From assembly GCF_003002825.1 (NCBI RefSeq), contig NZ_PVTE01000017.1, forward strand, positions 1-64,000: DNA of 64,000 bases. The letters are read 5' to 3'. Origin of the DNA: Spirosoma oryzae (lineage in GTDB: Bacteria; Bacteroidota; Bacteroidia; Cytophagales; Spirosomataceae). The notes beneath the pieces were generated by a model that did no database searches, was not told the origin of the DNA, and saw nothing but the letters and a program-made list of their open reading frames with translations. Within the stretch, counting starts at the first letter, position 1, and every line of letters starts with the position of its first letter. Below, piece by piece: positions 58,531 to 64,000 of the stretch. The position numbers were made by a program, and so were the translations under genes.

Positions 58531-61122
58531 ATGTTCATAACGAATATATTGATACGACAGTTAATCGTTTTTTTGCTTTTAGTAACTACATGCGCTTCAA
58601 TTACAGTTACCGCTCAATCCATTTCTGCCGATCGATACCGCATTGATGCAACGAATAAACTGATCCTTTGCAATAAATTGCCTGCCACCACGGGTACAAA
58701 GCCTCTATCGGTTACACTTGATCAGGTATATACCTTTCCCGATAGCATCACTGCCCTGAAACGGGGTGTCTTTTATTCCGTTGATCGTAATGGCGTTAGC
58801 TACTCGCTGATGTTCACGTCGCTACCCATGATAAACGTTCAGACGCGGGGAAGAGACATCGTGAGCAGCCCGGCTATCATGACGAAGCTGACAATCGCTG
58901 ACACGACAGGTAAGACCCGACTAAAATGGTCAGCGGTATCGATTCGGGGGGCATATACCAGCACATTACCCAAAAAATCGTATAAAGTCGTCTTCTACAC
59001 GGACTCAACGGGGAAAAGCACAAAAGACACTGCCCTGTTTGGTATGCGGGAAGATAGCGAATGGCTGTTGCTGGCCATGTATACTGAACCACTGCGCGTC
59101 AACAATGTAACGTCGTATGCACTTTGGCTGAAGATGCACAAACTCTACTATGCCAGTCAGGAGGCCGATGCCGTACCGGGCATTCGTACACGCTACGTCG
59201 ACGTCTTTTTGAATGGCGTTTATACGGGTCTGTATCTGCTGACTGAACCGATAGACCGGAAACAGCTGAAGCTGAAAAAGACGAGCAGCAATGGTATGGT
59301 GCGCGGTGAACTGTATAAATCAGTGGATTGGACGGACGCAACCCTCTTCACGGGTGTGCCGTCGCTCAGTGATGCCAACCGCGACACCTGGGCTGGCTAC
59401 GAACTCAAGTATCCCAACGATACAACGTTCTGGACGAATCTGTATGGGCTGACCAACTTTGTCGTCAACAGTACCGATGAGCAGTTTAAAAGCGGCCTGA
59501 ATGCGCGCTGGCAGACCGATAACCTGATCGATTACTTTCTGTTTCTTAACTTGGTCAGGGCCGCTGATAACCGGGGGAAAAACCTGTACATCGCCCGTTA
59601 TAAAGAGGACGAACCGTATATCTATGTTCCCTGGGACCTCGATGGTACGCTGGGCAACATGTGGGCTGGTTACCGGGACGACGTGACAACATATATCCTG
59701 AGCAATGGCTTGTATGAGAAGTTATTGCGGGTCAATCCCGGTTCGTTTAAAGAGCGCGCAAAAACGCGGTGGTTCGCTTTGCGGAAGAATATCTTCGACG
59801 CAGCAGCGCTCAAAGGCAGTTTAACTACAAATGTGCAGCGGCTGGTAAACGATGGAGCCTACAGCCGGGAGGGCCGGCTGTGGCCGACGCCAGATATAGC
59901 CGATGAAACTACATACGCCACAAACTGGATCGATCGACGATTAGCGTATCTGGATGGCTATTTTACTGAATTTCCTGATGTATGTTCAAACCAGGTGGCT
60001 CCGACGATCATGGCTACTTCGTCGACCGTCACGCAGGGACAGTCAGTTACGCTGACAGCCATCGGCTGTGCCTACACAACTACCTGGAATACCGGAGCGA
60101 CAGGCAATACGCTTGTAACAGCTCCTGCACAGACTACTTCCTATACGGCCGTTTGTGTGCAAACGACGGCCACAAATTGTAAAAGCCCTGCGTCGACTCC
60201 TTTATTGGTTACAGTAGTGCCTGGCGATAGCACAACCGCTATGGCCGATCTATCGGTTATGCAATACAGCGATGCATCCGTTATGGCTATTGGGCAACGC
60301 GCTCGGCTTACGATCGGGCTGACTAATGACGGGCCGGCCACAGCCCGAAATGTCCGGTTGCAAAATAGGTTGCCGGCTGGTATTGGCTTCCTGTCGGTGG
60401 TAGAAGGCAGCGTAACGGTTAGTAACTCTGTCGTTGATATGGCCGTTGATAGTGTTAAAGCGGGGCAGACAATCTTGTTCACCTATGACGTGCAGCCGAC
60501 TGTTGCCGCCACCTACAGAAACGCAGTGCAGGTACTAAGTAGCGGTACCCTTGATCCCGACAGTGAGCCTGGGAGCGGAACCGGTGATGGCGAAGATGAC
60601 ATGGCGTTGACGAGCATTCGAACAGCCGGAGAAAGTGCGTCGGTCAATGAATCGCCAAACCCATACCAGCATGCGTTGCCTGCGGTACAATCGAACCAGC
60701 CCAAACCAGACTCGGCTTCGGCAGATTTAAGCCTAAGACTGGCTGCTGATCGACTATACTGCCCCGTAAACGGACAGATAACGCTTACGATAGAGGTACA
60801 CAACCGTGGTGGACTAGGGGCTACCGGCGTCGTTACTGAACTGACGTTACCCGACGGTCTTTCGTTTGTTAGCGGAGATGGCTTCGTTGCTGCTGGCAAT
60901 AAATTAACCAACGCAGCTGTGTCGTTAGCCGCAGGAGAGAAACGTCAGCTCTCCTGCGTTGTGCAAGCCGCTGATGTAGGCCATAAGACAATAGCCGCCC
61001 AGATTCTTCAGGCAGATCAGCACGATCCCGATTCGACTCCGGGAAATGGTACTGCCAACGGTGAAGATGATGAAGATCAACTAAGCATTCGCGTTATGAC
61101 TGGCGCAAATGCTTTGAACTAA
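58531..61122 (+). CDS. CotH kinase family surface protein with DUF11-type repeats
   Basis: An 863-residue exported protein. Signal peptide (1-29) then a CotH kinase-like domain (about 70-480; YDxxDGTLG-like WDLDGTLGNMW). A Ser/Thr-rich region leads to two DUF11/CARDB-like beta domains with DPDSEPGSGTGDGEDD and DPDSTPGNGTANGEDD calcium-type motifs. CotH proteins phosphorylate spore-coat or secreted proteins; here probably a secreted/surface adhesin-kinase of unknown target. The stop overlaps the MscS gene end by 29 bp, convergently. Confidence 0.8.
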   Translation: MFITNILIRQLIVFLLLVTTCASITVTAQSISADRYRIDATNKLILCNKLPATTGTKPLSVTLDQVYTFPDSITALKRGVFYSVDRNGVSYSLMFTSLPMINVQTRGRDIVSSPAIMTKLTIADTTGKTRLKWSAVSIRGAYTSTLPKKSYKVVFYTDSTGKSTKDTALFGMREDSEWLLLAMYTEPLRVNNVTSYALWLKMHKLYYASQEADAVPGIRTRYVDVFLNGVYTGLYLLTEPIDRKQLKLKKTSSNGMVRGELYKSVDWTDATLFTGVPSLSDANRDTWAGYELKYPNDTTFWTNLYGLTNFVVNSTDEQFKSGLNARWQTDNLIDYFLFLNLVRAADNRGKNLYIARYKEDEPYIYVPWDLDGTLGNMWAGYRDDVTTYILSNGLYEKLLRVNPGSFKERAKTRWFALRKNIFDAAALKGSLTTNVQRLVNDGAYSREGRLWPTPDIADETTYATNWIDRRLAYLDGYFTEFPDVCSNQVAPTIMATSSTVTQGQSVTLTAIGCAYTTTWNTGATGNTLVTAPAQTTSYTAVCVQTTATNCKSPASTPLLVTVVPGDSTTAMADLSVMQYSDASVMAIGQRARLTIGLTNDGPATARNVRLQNRLPAGIGFLSVVEGSVTVSNSVVDMAVDSVKAGQTILFTYDVQPTVAATYRNAVQVLSSGTLDPDSEPGSGTGDGEDDMALTSIRTAGESASVNESPNPYQHALPAVQSNQPKPDSASADLSLRLAADRLYCPVNGQITLTIEVHNRGGLGATGVVTELTLPDGLSFVSGDGFVAAGNKLTNAAVSLAAGEKRQLSCVVQAADVGHKTIAAQILQADQHDPDSTPGNGTANGEDDEDQLSIRVMTGANALN

Positions 61123-61984
61123 CTACCCTGGACTCGTCCATTTTTTGCTTGAGGTCGAATGTGATGGTCGGGAAGAACAGCGTAATCTGGTTGGCAGAAA
61201 ACGCTTTTTTGATTGCTTTCATGCCTTCGCTGGACGCGGCCATAGGGCTTGTTTTGATCGGGTCGATCCAGAACCAGACGACAAACTGAATCGAATTGTC
61301 GCCAAAGGCTTTATAGTATAGATCGACGGGGCGTTCGGGCAGGACAAACGGCAATTGTCGAACAGCCTGCTGCGCCACTTGCTGTGTGCGGTCCAGGTCG
61401 TCGAGGTACGATACGTTGGCAGCCAGCTCGATTCGGCGCTGCCCGATCCGCGAGTAGTTGGTGATCGGTTTCTGGAAAACGTCTTTACTGGGAATCTCGA
61501 CCGTTTGCCCCTGCCCGTTGTCGATCACGACCGACCGTAGTTTGATGTCGATAACCTTACCGGTATAGCCGTTCGTTTCAACGGTGTCGCCAACCTGAAT
61601 CGGGCGGGCCAGCGCGATCATGGCCCCTGAAATGAAATTGGCCGTCAGGTCCTGAAAGGCGAACCCGACGGCGAGGGCCAGAATACCAGCCCCCGTCAGC
61701 AGGGAGGCCACCGTTTTGTCGAGTCCCAGTACGCCGAGTGCGATAAACAGGCCGACGGCCATTAGCAGGACCCGGGCCAGGGCACCCGCCAGGTTGATGA
61801 GGGAAACGTTGTGGCTGACCCGGTTCAAACCCCGTACACCCCAGCGGCTTACCCAGCGGGAGAGAAACGAAAAAACGATAAGAATGAGAATCGCCAGGCC
61901 GAGGTTGGGGATGAGTTTGATACCCGCCCGGCTCCAGTGCACTAGTTCTGCGTAAATCAGATCCGCAGCTTGTGAAAAATCCAT
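61094..61984 (-). CDS. Small-conductance mechanosensitive channel (MscS family)
   Basis: 296 residues from ATG 61984. Three membrane helices (about 20-130), the pore-lining GAGILALAVGFAFQDLTANFISG helix with small Gly/Ala residues, then the beta domain and C-terminal cytosolic domain (VETNGYTGKVIDIKLRSVVI, NYSRIGQRRIELAANV). Opens on membrane tension and protects against osmotic downshock. Overlaps the CotH gene end. Confidence 0.9.
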   Translation of the reverse strand: MDFSQAADLIYAELVHWSRAGIKLIPNLGLAILILIVFSFLSRWVSRWGVRGLNRVSHNVSLINLAGALARVLLMAVGLFIALGVLGLDKTVASLLTGAGILALAVGFAFQDLTANFISGAMIALARPIQVGDTVETNGYTGKVIDIKLRSVVIDNGQGQTVEIPSKDVFQKPITNYSRIGQRRIELAANVSYLDDLDRTQQVAQQAVRQLPFVLPERPVDLYYKAFGDNSIQFVVWFWIDPIKTSPMAASSEGMKAIKKAFSANQITLFFPTITFDLKQKMDESRVVSSKHLRQS

Positions 61985-62114
61985 AAGTAGTGAGGATGTA
62001 CTGTCGAAGTAACCGACAGGCACTGGCTAGTGTTTTCCCCGAAAAGCAAGCCTGACTGGTCAGATTCGTACCAGAGTCGGGCAGGATTTGGTAGGCCGGG
62101 CGGCAACTTCGTCG

Positions 62115-62122
62115 TAATTTTG
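62115..62122 (+). promoter_or_regulatory. Cysteine desulfurase promoter, -7 element
   Basis: TAATTTTG exactly fits TAnnTTTG, 33 bp before the start; a TTTG lies 24 bp upstream at 62087. Confidence 0.5.
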
Positions 62123-62155
62123 CGCGTTGACAAACTAAGTACCAACGTAGCTGTT

Positions 62156-63337
62156 ATGACCACCACGTCGCCCGTTTACCTCGATAATGCTGCCACTACC
62201 AAACTCGATCCGGCCGTGCTGGAGGCCATGTTGCCCCTGATGACGGAGCAGTTTGGCAACCCTTCGTCGATTCACAGCCACGGGCGACAGGTCAGGACGG
62301 CGATCGAGAAAGCGCGCAAGACGGTGGCGTCGCTGCTCAACACCTCACCCGCTGAAATTTTCTTTACGTCAGGGGGGACCGAAGCCGACAACACGGCCAT
62401 TCGGAGCAGTATCGACACCTTCGGACTGACCCACGCCATCACCTCGCCCCTCGAACACCATGCCGTCCTGCACACGCTGCAACATCTGGCGCAGGCAGGT
62501 ACCATCCGGCTTAGTATGGTCGATATCGATGAGCAGGGGCACATCGACCTGAATCACCTGGAGAAACTCCTGCGCGAACACCGGATTGCGGGTGGTCCCT
62601 CGGCCCGGTCGCTGGTGTCGCTCATGCACGGTAACAACGAGATTGCCAACCTGCTGCCCATCGAACGGGTAGGGGAGTTGTGCCGCGCCTATGATGCTAT
62701 CTTTCATTCGGATACGGTGCAGACGATGGGCCACTTCCGACACGATCTGCAAACCCTGCCGGTCGATTTTATCGTGGGGGCCGGTCACAAATTCCACGGT
62801 CCGAAAGGAGTTGGTTTTCTGTACGTCAACGCCGACACGAAAATTCACCCGTTCATCTACGGTGGCGCGCAGGAGCGTAACATGCGGGGGGGAACGGAGA
62901 ACGTCTACGGCATCGTCGGCCTTGCTAAAGCCCTTGAGATTGCTTACGCTGAAATGGACCAGCATAAGCAGCACATCACCAGTCTGAAACGGCGCATGAT
63001 CGAACGACTGCGCGAGGGACTGCCCGGCGTGTCGTTCAACGGCGACTCGGCCAATATCGACAGTAGCCTGTACACGGTATTGAACGTCAGCCTGCCGGCG
63101 TCGGAGTTGAACGACATGCTGCTGTTCAACCTCGATATCGCCCGAATTTCAGCCTCGGGTGGCTCGGCCTGTTCGAGCGGGTCCAATGTCGGGTCGCACG
63201 TGCTGGCTGCGCTGCCGGGCATCGATGCGAGTCGGGGCTACGTACGGTTCTCGTTCGGTAAATACAACACCACCGCCGAAATAGACTACGCTGTCGATAC
63301 CCTGGTTGGCCTTTACCAGAAAGAACTGACGCTGTAA
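62156..63337 (+). CDS. Cysteine desulfurase (NifS/IscS family)
   Basis: 393 residues from ATG 62156; the longer frame reads the leader. PLP enzyme giving sulfur for Fe-S clusters and tRNA thiolation. VYLDNAATTKLDP start, HKFHGPKGVGFLY with the PLP lysine, and SGGSACSSGS with the active Cys. Single gene; no iscU or sufs seen in the window. Confidence 0.94.
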   Translation: MTTTSPVYLDNAATTKLDPAVLEAMLPLMTEQFGNPSSIHSHGRQVRTAIEKARKTVASLLNTSPAEIFFTSGGTEADNTAIRSSIDTFGLTHAITSPLEHHAVLHTLQHLAQAGTIRLSMVDIDEQGHIDLNHLEKLLREHRIAGGPSARSLVSLMHGNNEIANLLPIERVGELCRAYDAIFHSDTVQTMGHFRHDLQTLPVDFIVGAGHKFHGPKGVGFLYVNADTKIHPFIYGGAQERNMRGGTENVYGIVGLAKALEIAYAEMDQHKQHITSLKRRMIERLREGLPGVSFNGDSANIDSSLYTVLNVSLPASELNDMLLFNLDIARISASGGSACSSGSNVGSHVLAALPGIDASRGYVRFSFGKYNTTAEIDYAVDTLVGLYQKELTL

Positions 63338-63411
63338 CGGCCATCAGCCGCATCGCGTGTTGACTTCATTGGCAAATTGGCTTATATTGAACTGACAAGA
63401 ACCGGGAAACA

Positions 63412-64000
63412 ATGATCGCGACAAAATCGGGCGTGCAGGTGAAGAAGCCGCGTTTGACCGTACCCGAATACCTCATCTACGAAATATTGGACGGTAAGCC
63501 GATTCATTACAAAGGCTATCGGGAGGTATTGGCAGGCACAAAAACGTATGCAGAGATAATGGGATCGAGCACTTTGCAGTCATTTGTAATAGCATATATA
63601 CAACGCTTGCTATTTACCCAATTGAGCGACGATACGTTCACTATTTTGTCGAGCGAAACAGGTATTCATCTTGATAAGCGCAGTAATCTAGCTGGCGATA
63701 TTCTTATTTTCGACAACGCCACGTTGCCGATCGATGCTATCGATGAATTTTACGCGCAGGTACCGCCACGTGTTGTCATCGAAGTCGACATTACCGCCGA
63801 TCCTACTGACATTGATACGGATAGCTATATTTTCCAGAAGACCCAGAAGTTGCTGAATTTTGGCGTCGAGAAAGTAATCTGGGTTACGACGCAGGCTAAG
63901 AAAGTCACTGTAGCCACACAAGACGCCGACTGGCAAATCAAGGACTGGCATAAAGACATTGACGTACTGAACGGCGTCCGTTTCAATATCGGGGCCTATC
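63412..64000 (+). CDS. Uma2 (DUF820) family protein, 5' part
   Basis: Starts ATG 63412 (MIATKSGVQVKKPRLTVPEY) and runs off the right edge with about 196 codons visible. TVPEYLIYEILDGKPIHYKG and SNLAGDILIFDN, then VVIEVDITADPTD and VIWVTTQAK match the Uma2 PD-(D/E)XK-like fold. Many such genes are lone accessory genes; nuclease activity is only predicted. AT-richer than the gene before it. Confidence 0.75.
   Translation, partial: MIATKSGVQVKKPRLTVPEYLIYEILDGKPIHYKGYREVLAGTKTYAEIMGSSTLQSFVIAYIQRLLFTQLSDDTFTILSSETGIHLDKRSNLAGDILIFDNATLPIDAIDEFYAQVPPRVVIEVDITADPTDIDTDSYIFQKTQKLLNFGVEKVIWVTTQAKKVTVATQDADWQIKDWHKDIDVLNGVRFNIGAY

Noticed and set aside
1..64000. tRNA and rRNA genes
   Set aside because: No cloverleaf with T-loop signature or rRNA segment was recognised; one GGGTTCGAACCAC word at 37020 lies inside the pectinesterase gene.

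Overview
The window looks like the chromosome of a member of the Bacteroidota, order Cytophagales, most likely a Spirosoma-like bacterium (inference). The support is the gene families present (a sugar-binding hybrid sensor/AraC regulator, LytS/LytTR pair, a DUF4105 protein, an OmpA protein with PD40 repeats, CotH, and the periplasmic protein family often labelled asparagine synthetase B), several TAnnTTTG -7 promoter elements, and the lack of strong Shine-Dalgarno sites. Core genes are GC-rich. No rRNA, tRNA, CRISPR array, transposase or integrase was recognised.

Left part (1-9100) is accessory DNA organised as an integron-like cassette array. Nine imperfect palindromes of 85-89 bp begin with ACCCAAC-type and end with GTTGGGC-type cores (the RYYYAAC...GTTRRRY pattern of attC sites). 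They alternate with seven single-gene units, all on the minus strand: a NACHT NTPase (probable anti-phage), a lipoprotein with a sialidase-type Asp-box, a four-helix membrane protein, two small unknowns, a winged-helix/TM protein and a DUF4279 protein. Between palindromes and genes lies a second, degenerate repeat of about 55 bp. Two cassettes seem to have no gene. A single copy of the 55-bp repeat also occurs far away at 34328, beside a NADAR gene that splits an intergenic hairpin element.

The remainder (9200-64000) is mostly ordinary chromosome: a GH5-like hydrolase; rsmI, a DUF4105 protein and two glycosyltransferases; RluA-type pseudouridine synthase; a LytS/LytTR two-component pair; an SdiA-regulated lipoprotein; YihY; SppA; queE; an OmpA/PD40 protein; trxB; an M23/LysM peptidase; a fructokinase-like PfkB kinase beside a sugar-binding hybrid sensor regulator; purine nucleoside phosphorylase; a pectin group (pectinesterase-esterase fusion plus a CE12 esterase); pyrG; yidC; an LpoA-like lipid-face protein; hemL; hisS; siroheme synthesis cobA with a sulfite/nitrite reductase; 6-phosphogluconolactonase; CotH; MscS; a cysteine desulfurase; and the start of a Uma2 endonuclease.

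An unusual feature of the chromosomal part is the density of long intergenic hairpins whose arms are short tandem repeats. One family uses a GGTTTWC heptamer, another a TGARTGAY octamer, and others are purine/pyrimidine-rich, GTAGAGACGC-type or TGTAGCC-type. Their arms often end within about 15 nt of a start codon, supply stop codons, encode a signal peptide, or form an in-frame linker inside a reductase gene.
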